Shown here piece by piece: positions 14,026-27,500 of a stretch of 64,000 nt of DNA. The stretch spans positions 86,576,446-86,640,445 of the forward strand of contig NC_133971.1 in the NCBI RefSeq assembly GCF_031877795.1, written 5' to 3'. A program made the position numbers and the translations under genes. The stretch is from Strix aluco (Eukaryota; Chordata; Aves; Strigiformes; Strigidae). Every line of letters starts with the position of its first letter. Positions within the stretch are counted from its first letter, which is position 1. The notes under the pieces were generated by a model that saw only the letters and a list, made by a program, of their open reading frames with translations, did no database searches and was not told where the DNA came from.

Positions 14026-17000
14026 CAGGGCATGCTGTGCACAAGGACTCACACAGAGATCCCCAACCCTGCTCCAAGAGGAAATGTATTGAATTAGGGG
14101 CCACTCTCCCTCTGAAATAGAATTCCTGCCAACCTAATTAATGAAAGCTTAGCAGCAGATTGATTAATCATAAACTTACTAAATAACTAATTGAGCTCTA
14201 AAACTGTTTGTCAAATTTCCAGACAATGGCAATCTCGCTAAGGCAGAGATCAAGTCTCTAATCCTGTTAAGGGAGCAGGTTTGCTGTGCGGGATGGCTCT
14301 CTGTCTGAGCCGCTGCTAATCCAAGTACCCAGGACTGGGGCTGGTAAATTGAATAGCAGGAAGAGGCACCCTGGGCAGTACATATCCTGTTGTACCGTAG
14401 AGTAAACAGGCTATTCATCTAGTGAAACAATGCATGGAAGTCCTCTTCTGGGGAGCAGAGTATTTGGAGGGCAACATGCTAAGTTAGTAACACTCCTTCT
14501 TTCCCTTTTCCAGGGAGGTTGAGGGGTTTCTCAAAGCATGGTGGGGTGAAGAGTATCCATCCATTCAGCGTGTTAACCAGCCTGGTTGCCTTTCCCCATC
14601 TGCTTTCATTCTGTGAGTTAGAAAATATGGAATTTTGTTTGAAATGCCTAGGGTTGTAGAAACCCGGTGCAGAGGATGGTAAAACAGAATGTATCAAATA
14701 TATGACATTTTGCTTCTAAATCAAAGCCAGAAACACAGCTGGGACTGTCAGCTGCAGTCCAGTCCTGGGAACAAGAAAAGTCCAAGGGTCCTTTCCAAGC
14801 AGGATGCTGAATTCAGTGAGCTTGTGAGTCCCCAAGCTCACGTGCTGCCTGTGGCATTACCACTGCTGTCCTTATTTGTTTTGACTACTAGATGGGAACT
14901 CAACAAGTCATTCCAAGCAGTGGCATCTGCCAGCCAGTGAAAGCTTTCCCAATTACGACATATTAAAAATAAATTAAATCTGTAGTTTATATAGGCTATA
15001 AAACACATACTGTGTGACATAGACCAATCATTTCGTGTGTATTTTAGTCTCATGCAAGCATGGACATTTTACTAAGTGTGTATGCAGTTCAAGCCTACTT
15101 ATGTGAGACTCTATTCAAGTGGTTTTTATACAAATATGCACTATATTATGATCTCCTGTGTAACTGAAGGTTGTGAATATTCAGCTAAGCAAGTCTGTAC
15201 TGTTACTTCCCTAAATATCCATCACACTTACTACACGCATCAGTAACCTTAACGCTTCTTCACAGAACATCAGGACCCATGACAAATGTAATATGGGCAC
15301 TAATATTAACTCTGTTTAACTGGTAGGTTATGCCCTGAGCATAAGTGATGCTTTAAATGAAGAGAGCTATTTAAATTAAGAGAGTTAAATTGTACTTAAT
15401 AGAATACTTTTTTTTTTTTTTTGGTCCACTACACCATACAGCAGGGTCAAACAAACGGCTTTGCCTTAAACCTGTGCTCAGCTGAATAGAAATGATGAGG
15501 GGACATTTGCAGAAGTTCTTTCCAGTTGAAATAACTTAATTCTCTCTGTCCCTTTAAAATACATTGAGGGAGAGAGTAGTTCAGTTTTATGAATTATATT
15601 TTGTGGAGTTCAGTTTATAAACTGAAAATTTTTAGCTGGGCTTGTCAGGGTGCAAACACTTTCCCAGTATCAGCCCTTGTCCTTCTGGCTGTCAGGAAAA
15701 ATACTCCTTGAAAAGTACATGAAAATACCAAATAAATCCCTTTCTGAAGGTAAATATGAAAAACAAATAAAAATTCATTTAAATAAAACTGATGCTGTTC
15801 ATGTATTCCAGCTTTCACAGTGATAAATGAGATCCTTATGTGCAGTATTTTGCAGGAATAAAAATCACAATCCTTAAAAATTAAGTGAAAAAGCACACGC
15901 TGAATCACAACAAAATGCCCTTGTGAGCTGGGACCTGTGACAATAGGTGCCTTTGAAATCAGTACAAAAAGATGTTCAGAGATGAAGAGAGATGAATTGC
16001 TGCCTGCTGCTACATAGTTGCAACCTGTCTAAATAAAATGGCTGCAGAGAGAGCTCAGGCAGAGGACTGGGAGCCAAGAATCCTGGTTTTTTGCTCCCCT
16101 GCTGCTACAGATGGTCTGTGTGGCTTTAAGGTAAACCAGTTTAGTAGTTTCTCCCAGCAGAAAAATACCACTTACTATTTTACAAAGATAATTTGTGATT
16201 ATGTTGTGCCATGAAGAGGTAAAATGCTCTGTGTTCAAAATAATAATTTTTTTCCCTAGACTAGACAGCCATAAGGTTTTCTTCCCTAGATGGCTAACTG
16301 CACTGGATGCTCTGCTCTCCTACGTGTCAACACCCAGTCAAGGATATAAACAGAAGTTGTTCCTTCCTATAATCACATGAGTGTCAGATAAATGAGCTTT
16401 GGGGCTGGGATAGTGTGGCTAGGGGATGGTGACACTCTGCTGGAACATAAAGCCACTTTTGGAGGTGCTTGTGGCATAAGTAGATGATGGCTTTGGTCAG
16501 GACTGGAGCACTCATTTACCTGTCCTCTATGCTAAGGAATAACATGGTGCTATTGTCTGGTGTATGTTTTCTGAAAGGAAATGCAAAAACTAACATCAAC
16601 CAGGCCGTCAGAAACTTCTATGTAACTTGTTGTAGTAACTCCTGTATGAGAAATGAAGAGCTTCATCCTTGAATAAGAGATTCAGTCATTATCTTTGCAC
16701 TCCCTTTTACCCGTTCTTTGTCTGGTCAGGCCTTCTTGGGAGCTGAAGGGAGCTTAAAACCACTCAAAGCCCATTGGTGTTTGTGCCAGCTCTCAGCCAT
16801 GCCAAAGGGACAGAGCAGCAGCCAGATCAACAAAACATAAGGAAATGCAGCTACTTGGATGCTTAAAACATGGTCCAAGAGGGACCTTGGAAGACAGATT
16901 TATACTGCTCTTGCTAGCCAATTCTCACAATTAGATGTAGTTCACTAGATTCCCCAAGTTTGTCTGGGTCAGCAAAAATTACTTACTTCAGCTAAAAATA

Positions 17001-19206
17001 CTGTTTTGCCCAAGTTGGTAGTTGGATGACTTAGCTATCTGACCCTTGCTTAGCTGAACATTCTTTTCTGAAGCTGGGTGATTCACATGGCCTGTTCTGA
17101 ATAATCAGTGCTGATGCCCAGTGCATATCAGCTTGAAACATATTCCGAGTGTTCAGAGCAGGGGGCTGGCTGCAGACGGATCCTTTTTGTTTCTGCTACC
17201 CTTGCTTAGAAAAATTCGCTTTTCTTTTGCCTTTCTTTGCAATGCAGGGAAGCACAGCCATCAGCTGCCCTAATGCCACCCGCATGGTCGCACTTACACC
17301 CTCCAAATCTCCCCAGGGAGCACAGCCCTCACCAGGATCAGCATGACTCTGGCAGACAGCTTTCTTATACCTCCCTTTCTATACAGCCTGCCAGCAAAGC
17401 CCCTATTGATGTACATACCTTGAAATCTCTCCAAGAAGTGACACAGTCCTCGCTGACAAATACTCTCTGTCAGAGGTGAAAGGTAGTGAAGGTTTCAGTG
17501 CTAACTAGATGCATGCTAATGTCCCTGAGTGAAATGGTTCAAGTGAGCTGAAATCAGGACTTGGGCTTGAAGTGGAAGTTGTAGTCAGCACTTCGTTCTT
17601 TTTGCTTCTGTTTGCTCACGACTCTGTTCATCATTCAGTGGTATCTGAACAGACAGATTAATTTTATTTACTGTGTAATTTAAATTCTTGGCTTTCTTGA
17701 GAAGGTAGAATCAGGGATTCATCAGGGAATCACTGCAGTCCTCAGCCTCTGAAACACTTCATCTGACCGTGGGGGACAGAGAGGCAAATACATCCCAAAA
17801 TCTCATCTCATAGACATTGAAGATGGAAAAATACAACTCTGTCACACCAGATTAATTCCCAGTTGTCTTCCCACTGCAGCAAATCCCATGGACTCACACT
17901 ATACTGTCCCCATTGCAGGAAGCTCCATCTCCTCTTGATCATGGAGGTTCACAAGCAATTGAGTTAGCGAGGTTCAGCCAGCAGCTCTTAGTAAAGAGAC
18001 AGGAGCGGTCAGCATCTGCGTGCTTCCAACCCACAGTGCAAAGGAAGCAAACCAGCCTCGTCTGCCACTGAACGGCATTTGTGCCAATCAGGATGCTGGT
18101 TATGATTTCATTTAAACACTGAAACCAGAGGAGTAATTGTAAAGATTTATTCAAATCTGATTTTTAACATCGACACACTCATGTTAAGTCCATTCTGCTT
18201 CACGTACTCCATTCCTATTTTCCCCCATCATAAAGCAGCTAGACATATCCAGCCAGCTGAACAGGTAACCATTTAAAATTGCACTAATACAGAAGTGCTT
18301 GAAATAATTCATTAGGGCTGTAGTTATTCCCAGTGGTAAGGGGAGAATTCATCTCCTCTCGACTTAGACACGACTTTCTCTAACAGAGGTTCCCTGTGGG
18401 AGCGTGCTTCATTTGTCAGCATGCAGTTATTTTCCTGTCCTCTGACACATCCTAAATCAGGCAGGTGAAAGCACACCAGGGCAGGGACAGTTTGCTAAGG
18501 GCTCAGCGTGCTGGGGCACCATCCTATTGAGGACCTTTGTGCGCAGCTATAATATGATACCATTGCCAGACAGGATGGAAGGCTGAGGCAAGTATGGTCC
18601 TGATTGTGTCTGCAGCATGCATTTCCTTTGCTCCTTTATACTTAGGTGTTACTCCTGCCTTACTGAAAGCTCCGCAGCTGTCTTTGGCTATTGTCACCCA
18701 CAGAGCTTACCTTAAAGAAGCACTTGGAGCAGATGCTGAATGACTCAGATGGGGTCAGCGAGCAGAACAGGCAAGTGTGAGACTAGCACAAAGGTAGCAG
18801 CTTGCTCACTGAGCAGATTAATCTTCTTCCTTTAAATTATTTTAATGTCATAGTGGGACAAATTGTCTTAAAGATGAAGTGACAAGGTGGACGAGAAAGG
18901 AGGGGCGAGATGTGATGTGGTTGGCAGGACCAGGTGAAAGGCTATCCTGCATGCTGTTCAGAGCATGGTGTCAAAAGGATCCTGGACCCCCTTCTCACAT
19001 ACACACACACACACAGACACACATGAACACACACAGGTGACACTCCATGTGTTCCTCTTCTGCCACAATGTCCAGGAGTAGCATAAGTGAAACTGGTGCA
19101 GCCAAATTCCCCAGTGCATGAGACTGACAGCATGGCTGTCTGTGTCCTCCAAGCTGAAACAGAAGCTCATGCTGCTTTGCTCTACTTAAGCATGGAGCCA
19201 GGTAGA
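14026..19206. other. Non-coding stretch, no gene seen
   Basis: No coding segment is recognised. There is a T15 run at 15408-15422 and an (AC)n-type microsatellite at about 18999-19036. An AT-rich block near 14110-14210 (repeated attaat/aataac words) could be a conserved non-coding element, but a single sequence cannot show this. Confidence 0.45.
18999..19036. repeat. (AC)n microsatellite, interrupted
   Basis: An uninterrupted run of alternating A and C is followed by interrupted copies (agacacacatgaacacacaca). Confidence 0.9.
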
Positions 19207-19211
19207 TTACC
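19207..19211. repeat. Target-site duplication, left copy (TTACC)
   Basis: The five bases TTACC lie directly before the TG that opens the LTR and are repeated directly after its closing CA at 20322-20326. A 5-bp duplication is typical of ERVL-like elements. Confidence 0.8.
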
Positions 19212-20321
19212 TGTGATGGGTTGACACTGGCCGGATGCCAGGTGCCCAAAGCCTCTCTATCACTCCCCCTCCTCAGCTGGACAGGGGAGAGAAAACATAA
19301 CAAAAGGCTCATGGATCGAGATATGGACAGGAAGAGATCATTCACCAATTACTGTCAAAACAGACTCAACTGGGGAAATTAGTTTAATTTATTACCGATC
19401 AAATCAGAGTAGGGTAATGAGAAATCAAACTAAATCTTAAAACCACCTTCCCCCCCACCCCTCCCTTCTCCCCGGGCTCAGCTCTGTTCCTGATTTTTCT
19501 CCCAGCAGCACAGGAGGATGGGGAATGGATGTTGTGGTCAGTTCATCACCCATTGCCTCTGCTGCTCTTTCCCCCTCAGGGGGAGGACTCCTCACACTCT
19601 TCCTCCACACGTCCCTCCCACAGGAGACAGTTCTCCACGAACTTCTCCAGTGTGGGTCCTTCCCACAGGCTGCAGCTCTTCATGAACTGCTCCAGCGTGG
19701 GTCCCTCCCACAGGGTGCAGTTCTATAGGAACAGACTGCCCCAGCGTGGGTCCCCCACGGGGTCACAAGTCCTGCCAGCAAACCTGATCCAGTGTGGGCT
19801 CCTCTCTCCACGGGTCCACAGGTCCTGCCAGGAGCCTGCTCCAATGTGGGCTTCCCACAGGGTCACAGCCTCCTTTGGGCACATCCCCCTGCTCTGTTGT
19901 GGGGTCCCCCACGGGCTGCAGGTGGAGATCTGCTCCACCATGGACCTCCATGGGTGCAGGGCACCGCTGCCTCACCATGGGCTGCACCACGGGCTGCAGG
20001 GGAATCTCTGCTCCGGTGCCTGGAGCACCTCCTCCCCCTCCTTCTGCACTGACCTTGGTGTCTGCAGAGTGGTTTCTGTCACATATTCTGACCCCACTCT
20101 CTGGCTGCAGTTGCCTTTACAGTTTTCTTTCCCCTTCTTAAACACGTTATCACAGAGGTGCTACCACTGTTGCTGATGGGTTCAGCCTTGGCCAGCAGTG
20201 GGTCCATCTTGGAGCCGGCTGGCATTGGCTGTTGGACATAGGGGAAGCTTCTGGCAGCTTCTCACTGAAGCCACCCCTGTAGTCTCCCTCTACCAAAACC
20301 TTGCCATGCAAACCTCATGCA
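19212..20321 (-). mobile_element. Solo LTR of an endogenous retrovirus, ERVL-like
   Basis: This 1110-bp element starts TGTGATGGGTTGAC and ends CTCATGCA, so it has the canonical TG...CA ends, and it is flanked by the 5-bp direct repeat TTACC. No gag, pol or env reading frame and no second LTR is present, so it is a solo LTR left by recombination between the two LTRs. Orientation is assigned to the minus strand: on that strand a TATA-like 'gtgtttaag' near 20140 precedes an AATAAA at 19388-19393, the normal U3-R order, while the plus strand shows no such pair. The middle (about 19610-19880) carries degenerate tandem units of about 40-45 bp built on 'ctccagcgtgggtccctcccacaggg'. Frames inside it (for example 19529-20176) are by-products of these repeats. 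The family resembles LTRs widespread in bird genomes; the exact family name needs a repeat-library search. Confidence 0.85.
19610..19880. repeat. Degenerate tandem units inside the LTR
   Basis: At least five related units, each with a 'ccagcgtgggtcc' type core followed by 'cacagggtgcag/cacggggtcac', recur at about 40-60 bp spacing. Unit length and sequence drift along the array. Confidence 0.75.
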
Positions 20322-20326
20322 TTACC
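20322..20326. repeat. Target-site duplication, right copy (TTACC)
   Basis: This matches the five bases at 19207-19211 exactly and directly follows the terminal CA of the solo LTR. Confidence 0.8.
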
Positions 20327-23300
20327 CAACAGGGCAGTCCTGCTAATGATCAGAGAGGATCTTCAGGCTCCTTATTGACCATACTTCTTAATGTCAGAGG
20401 CATGTGCAGGCTCTTTCATGCCCTCCCAACCTCCTCTGCTCTGTCCTGCTTCTTCAAGGAAGTGTCTGAAAATTCAGTGAAAAGCCAACAGAACATGGAT
20501 TTGACTAAAGCTGTCTCTCCCCCAACTGTACCAGCCCTGCTGATATTGGTAGTGATTGCCTGTTGTCCTGCAAGCCATCATACCTGCACTCACAGTGTGC
20601 TCAATCACCCATAACTGAGTGATGGGAAGGGGGATGACAAACCACAGGTGTATTTCATAGGTACAGTGGTTAAAAAGTAGAACAGCCATGTGAAATGAAA
20701 GCTGAACAACTTTCAAATACTTTCAAATACCATGTAAGGAGCATCGTTGGAGCTCTTTTACTGCCAGTAATTGGTGATTTCTCTGAAGCAGCTGGAGAGC
20801 AGCCTTGTTTCATTCTGGCTTCCTCATCTCCAAGTCTCTGTCCTTCACCTTGTATCTCTGCTGTATTAGCTTTTCATTGATCATCCAACAGCAAACTCAC
20901 CAGACACGAAAAAAACAGTGGCTGGAAATCAGAGCCTTCTGGTTTTTCATTTGTTCTTGTGTGTCCCATTTTCTCTGTATTCGGCAGGAGTGCCTGTTAA
21001 CCCTTCCTCATTCTTCTGGTGCCCAAGAGTTGCCCAGAATTAGGCAGTTTTGTAGGGTCAGCATCAATTTTCCATGAGGCTATGTTGCGTTCCTGGAAAT
21101 TCATTGCGCATGCTGGAGTGCTGCAGGCAGCATAGGCAGTCATGAACATGGAAACCCTTTTCGTAGCCAGCACCAGAAACTGCCAAGTGCTGAGGACAAG
21201 CTATGCCTGTCCCCTCTGGTGGGACCATGCCCTCAGTGACTCAAGCTAAGCAGCAGCCTTGAGGCTGGGGGAGATGTAGGAGCACTGGTCTCATCTGAGT
21301 CCAACGGGGAATACTTGGCTACCATTTCAGAGAGTCTGGGATGGCTCAGAAGGAAAGAGCATCTTAGCTTTTCATTCCCTGAGAATTGCCCAGGTGCATA
21401 GTTGCCAGGTTTCACACAAAAGTTAGCACAGTTGGCTCAGTGGAGGGTTGTAATCTTAGGATTCATGCTCATGTGGGACATCAGCCAGTATAGGGCAGAC
21501 TTTAAAGAAAAATACCATTTGCTTATCAAGGCTAGGTTGTGGTTCCTTCTCTAACTTGTCTTTACCATACTGCTTATGTGTCTGATCACAGACTCTATGA
21601 GAACTAATTTAATTTGTGAAATTAGAGGGTTTTGTTAAAATGTTGGATTCTGAAAGTAACATCTTCAGAACTGCCTAAATCAGTCACATTTCTAAGAAGA
21701 ACTCAAGTGCTTAGAGTTTGGGAACCTGGTCTTCAAACAAACATCTGGGGACAAAAACCAGGTGAGCTGGAAGCCAGGGAAAGAGCTCACTACCTAGAAA
21801 TGGGGTTCACAAACTCCACCTGCTATACCAGGAGGAAGCACCATGCAGAAAATGGGCACTGGAAACCTCCTTCCCTCATTCTGATGGACCTGATGGTGTG
21901 TGAGGGTGGAATTTACAGCCCAGAATTACTGCAAGAGATTGGCACCAAAAAACTCCCTTGGGTGATGGTGGAAGTAGCAATAGTTCATAATACTTGTAAG
22001 GCTCAAATACTAGTTTTGCTTGCCTCAAAGCCTGATGTGACTCGTGCACATCTCCACAACCTTCCAGGAGTTTGTCCTAACACATGAGGGCTGAGTAGGC
22101 CTCCCATTCCCCTTGGAAGCCATCACATTTGGGTCACCAGGGATTCAGGATTCAAAGCATCTCAGAGGGAGATGAACTGTTGATTCATGCTTAAGAATTT
22201 GTCTGGGGACACAGGCATGGATATTCCTACCACACTTACATTGCATTGGGATTGTTCACTAAATAAGTGAAAGAAGGGATTAAATATAAAATCTCATTGT
22301 TCAGACCCACACGTTGCAGTAGGACTCAGTAATAGCATAGAAATAGTCATGGAGAGACCTGCTGGAGAAAAAACAGCGGAAGTCCAGATTCATCAGCCGA
22401 ATAAGTAATCTGAATTGGAGAAGAGCATTAGTTCTTGTACTGGGCAATCAATAGAAAGCAGAGAGCACTGGCCCATTTAAAAGGCTCAGGCAGGCCTTAA
22501 CTGCCTTGACAGAAAATGAAACCTGTAACCTCGTTTCTGAGTCAGGTGCCTTTTGTGAATTATACAGCCTCTTAAAGTGTTGGCAGCTTGTCTCAGCGCT
22601 GTGTATTTGTGGTCAGTGCTGGAGTTTCTGGTGTAGATGGGTGGAAGTTGGGTTATGTTTAGGATTGTAAACATTTGCCTCCATAAAACCCCGCTTTATC
22701 CCTGTGTCTGAATAGCAAAATTCACATGGTCTGCAAAATACCTGCCTTTTATTCTGGAGACAGAGATAACCAAGACATTTGCAAGTTCCAGTCCTGAGAA
22801 ATTACTCTGATTTAAGGTTTTGACTTCGATCCTGTATCAGCCTCTTTGTTGCTCATGCCAGAGAGAGTTATTAATCCAATCCTTTTCCTGCCAAGTTCAA
22901 TGAACATTTATTCACCTCTGCTGTCAGCAGGAGCAGGGCTGGGCATGGTTTGTGGGACCATGTACTCTTCTCTGCAGGTTTCTCAGCCACACTCATCATC
23001 ACAATCTCTAGGCATCTCTGCTGCTTATTTGTTCCTCAGAAAAGGCAGCCTTGGACATGTGTCCCCCTGCTCTTACTTGTGTGGAAGGGACGGAGTTGGC
23101 CCACCTTGCACTTGCACTTGCCTGGTAGGCGTGCTGCTTTTCCACGTCAAGTGGGAAAAAGATGCTTTTCTCTCTGAGGGGAATAAAATCTGCAAGAGAA
23201 AAAATGTATCAGCACATTTCACACACCACAGGGGAAGCAGAAGCAAAATTAATTCATTATTCAGGTTCCCCAGCAAGCAGTCTGATAAACCCCTATTATT

Positions 23301-24483
23301 CAGACGTGCCACGATAGTAGTTCCCAACATTTTCTCACACTCTGGAGAACATTTTCACTTGGTTCCCCTCCTGCCTTACTCGTCCCATGCTCAGCTTTTT
23401 GCTACAAGCCTTGCCTGGCATTGCACAATGAGATTGGGGCAGTTAGCTCAACTTTTGTGGCTAATTGCTAACTCAACCCAACTGATTTCCTGCAAGAAAC
23501 AAGGAAGTACTTTAAATCAGAAAACTGAATATCGGTTTATATCAAAACTCATCATCCATGGGCTCCTATCCCTGCTGGAGGCAGGACCATATTAATACAG
23601 TGCAGGCATTGCATACTTGCAGAGGGCTTAGCTTTAGGACCCAAATTCTAGTTGTGATTCTGTGCTGAGAAGTTATTAAGATAAACAGTATCTCCTAAAG
23701 GAGAAGCTAACTTAAATCCCCTCTTGCGCTTGAATACATAAAGAAAGCTTGATGGAGCGAGTAGAACACACTCTGAAAATGTAAGCAAACAATATGCTGT
23801 TTAAAAATACAGCTGCAAAATGTTTCTCTTTTTTTAAAAAATAAAGGAAGCAAGCTCCCAAGAATCAATGTGAGATAAAAGAAAAAGACACACAGGGGGC
23901 ATCACAGATTGCCAGGAAGAGAAGCAGAGAAGGCAGCAACACTTCCTGCTGTAGGGTGTGTTAGTCTGGTGAGTTGCTGTCTAGGGAAACAGCAGAAACT
24001 CAGGCCTGGTGTCAAGCTAGGCTGAACTAACACTAAATGATGGAGACATTTTCTGTCCCCATTGGGCCCCTCAGTAGCAGCCTCAATAGGAAGAGAACAG
24101 ACAGAAGGATAAATTCCCTTGCCCAGCACAAAGCACAGTCCTAGGGTCCATGCAGCAGCTGGGTGCAGAGAGAGACAGGGTCTCTGCCCTTTCTCTGCCT
24201 CAGCTGGGTCTCATCCAGAAGCTCCATGACCATCTTACTGTGGTGTTAACAGCTGCTCTGAGTCATGGTACATTAGTTTTAGGCCCTGGAGACCTTGGAT
24301 GCAATGGGACACAGCTTGTCCAGCCTTTGCAATGTCCCTGCTTGGGAGATGGAGAGCTCATGTCCTTTGTTATTAATTCTGCTATGCCTTTTGCCGCTAT
24401 CAGATCTGGCTTTCTGCAGCTGTGTGGTGGCCAGCCAGGCTGTTCCCCTAATTTTGCTTTTCCCCTTTGTGTCCCATATACAG
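20327..24483. other. Non-coding stretch before first visible FAM219A exon
   Basis: Probably FAM219A intron. Two longer frames (21632-22087, 151 codons; 22846-23595, 249 codons, whose first ATG is at 22855) show no recognisable domain, no Kozak-like start and no splice context, and I regard them as chance. The 3' end at 24440-24483 has the pyrimidine-rich tract and CAG expected of an acceptor. Confidence 0.5.
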
Positions 24484-24586
24484 AGAAGCAGAGGGAGCTG
24501 GCTCGGAAGGGCTCCCTGAAGAACGGCAACATGGGAAGCCCAGTTAATCAGCAGCCCAAGAAGAACAATGTGATGGCACGAACAAG
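24484..24586 (+). CDS. FAM219A: FAM219A coding exon a
   Basis: The acceptor is ...tatacag and the donor AG|gtaaag. The exon starts with two bases (AG) of a split Glu codon and ends with two bases of a split Arg codon. It encodes the basic 'RELARKGSLKNGNMGSPVN' segment. The phase 1 entry shows that an upstream coding exon exists outside the recognised region. Confidence 0.93.
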
Positions 24587-27500
24587 GTAAAGGACTGGAA
24601 AAGCACTCAGCTGTGCTCTAAACTGCAATCCCTAACGGCATTAGGATGGGCAAGGACGATGTTCATTACCATTTTCCTACTGCCAAACACTCTGTGAGAG
24701 CAGTGATGACCCTTCCCAAAGCTGGCAGGCCCAAATGCTCTGTGTTGTGTTGCGTCCCACACCCCGGGCAGATGCAGGAACAGCTGAGCCCAGGACCAGT
24801 GACAGTGCAGCCTGCAGGAGGCAGAGCCTGGTTGAGATCAGGGGTTTGATACAGCTGCCTCGCGTGTTCTGGGTAGCCTCATGTAATCCATAATCCTGTC
24901 AGCGGGAGAGGTACGATGCTTCTTCATGTAGCACAAACTGGAGTAGAGCTTAGTTCTGCCTTGGCTGCTTTTATCGCAGTAGTTCCCCTGCTCCTTTTTG
25001 ATGATGACCCCTTCCCCATACTGGCTGACTTAACGAAGGCTTGTACATAATCCATCTCTGTGTGCTTTGCTATACACCTCCTCCACACTTTGAACAGCAT
25101 GGTCATACTTTGCTGGAGCTGCTTTGGCACATCTCCGCATGACAGTATCAGACAGTGCTACAAGCCACTGTAAACAAAGATGTTCCTAGCTGAATACTTT
25201 GTTTTATAGTATTTCTATTTTTTCTGTGCAAGCTTCAGTACACCAATGTATTACTTACCTGCATTCAGGAGGCAGGAACCCGCCCTGAGCCCACGGGATT
25301 GCACGCTTTGCATGCTGCTAGAAAGGTGTTAGTTTTTAGTGGAGGACCTCATTTAAAATGACAGAAGAATCTGAGTGAATGCTGGGTGATTACTGATGAA
25401 TGGGAAAGTTGCATGGATTACCATATATTAAGCAGAACAGGAACTGCAGGTCAGAGCCTCTCTGTATGCAACACATCCAACAGATGAGGTTCCTTGTTCG
25501 CATTAATTCCCCAAACCCAAAATAGTAGTCATAAATCATGCCAGGAATTTGTAAAGTTTTATTTGTAAGCCTCTGCAATGTTGGTGGAATACATTGCATT
25601 GCACCCTGCTCTGTGTTTCGTTGTTGAGACCATATAAAGGAGCCAGACCTTTCATGGCAGCAAGAAATTCAGCAAATGCTCTCAGCTGGGTTTTCCACGC
25701 CCACTGTTCCTCCTTGTCTTCTAAATACAAGCTGGAAAGACTTGGTTTCTTTTGGCAATAGGCTGCATGCTAGCTTCCCGAGAGGAATGGTAGCAGATTT
25801 GCTGCTTGAGAGATTTAGAAACACTGAAATTAGTGGCGGAAGATGGTAAGGGAGAGAAGATGGGATAAGTACAGGTGCCTACCTGTAAAATCAGTGACTT
25901 CTGCTTGGAGAGGTAGTTGTTTCCGAGCTGCCGATGGAAAGAAGAGTGATCTGAGTAGGGAAGAGCAGAGCAGTGACATCTATTGACAAAAGCTTTTGAA
26001 CAGCCAGCTCAGTTTTATTGCATTTGTGGACTTACGAGCAACCGTTCAGAGGACACGTGGACCCCTCCACAGCCAAGCATAGCCTCCTGGCAGTAGTCTT
26101 GCTTTTCTTAGTTTCTTTTCACACAGCTTTTAGAAGCATCCCTTGGGATCTGCAACACAGAGGTTTGCAGCCATTGCTTCAGTAGCAGATGTAGCCAAGT
26201 TCTGTTGTTCCCATATGACTGGGAGGTGTCTGGCACAGGGTCTCACCGTCCCAAGTCCCTTCATCCCTCAGCTCCCTTGGCTTTCTGGGAACCAAGCTGC
26301 CCCACAAGCACAGCCCTAGTAATACCGCGGAATGGTTCAGTCTCTCTTGCCACAGACAGCGCAACCCCAGGAAGGCAGAAATGCCACAAGTTTATTCAAG
26401 TGGCTTCTTTTCACAGTGTAATGGTTGCGGTATAATGGAAGATACTCCAGTAGGATACATTGCAAAACATCCAGGTTATGGTTTAAGTCGGAACTGTTGG
26501 TTTCTTCTGATCTCTGCAAGAGGAAAATAAGCTAAAACCATTTCCCCCTTTTTAACAGTTCTGCTGTTCCCATCAAATGTTTTCCTTCATTCAGGAAAAC
26601 CACATTGCCTCTCCTAGTCTCTACTCCACCTCCTTCTTCCCCAAGGCTTCTGTTCTTCTGTATTATCTATATGAATTTCTGACATCCATCCTCTAGTACC
26701 AGGTTGACTTCACCATTCGGTCTTCTTCTGGGGCAGGCACACAGACAGCCTTAAAGGTGAAAGGATCTGGATCCATAATACGCTCAGTCTCCCTAAGAGC
26801 AAATAAAATATGAACAAGGTTGGGGTGATGCTGGCACAATGGCTACCAGCACAGGCAGAGCCCACAACACCATCTGTACCACTTGGGCACAGTCCACTCT
26901 GAGAATAACCTAAACCTGGGTTTGTGTTGTAACATGTTTCATGTTAAGTGAACAAAAACACCAAGACAACAAGCTCATACTGGGACAGCAGTGGATGAAA
27001 GCAGCTACAACTGCTACCTGGCTTTGTTCCAAGGGCAGTGGGAAGTGAAAATAAGGACAATCAGGATGTGAGGGGAAGACTTAGATCAGGGGCAGAAAAA
27101 TTGAAGTTCTGTGTTATTAAGAAAAAAGACATTTCTCAAGAAAAAGATGTAGTGATTTTTTTTTTTAATTAAGTAAATAGCACCACAGAGCATTCTTCTC
27201 CCAGATTCCCTGATAGTGATTTGCTCACTCATGATATGCTGAGAACTGTCAGTGAGTATATAGAGAGCAGTGATTTGAAAACTGGAAATAAAGAATGGAA
27301 GTCAGTACTTCTGATACCTGTATGGGCAAGCTGCTGCTGCCAAGTCACAGCTTCAGTTCCAGACATCTTTGCTTCTTGACTTCTTCCTAAATGCTTCAGG
27401 GGCAGAAGGACTGTCCCAGTGCTATGAGAAGGAGTATTGGACTTTGCAAGAGGATCCCATTTTCTCTAGTCGCCTGGTGCAGCAGTTTGGAAATTCTGCA

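Noticed and set aside
19529-20176. 215-codon frame
   Set aside because: It lies entirely inside the solo LTR and follows its tandem units; it is not a retroviral gene.
21632-22087. 151-codon frame on the plus strand
   Set aside because: There is no recognised family, promoter or splice signal, and it lies in probable intron.
22846-23595. 249-codon frame on the plus strand upstream of FAM219A
   Set aside because: The frame opens at TTG, not ATG. It has no recognisable domain or splice context and ordinary intronic composition, so it is probably chance.
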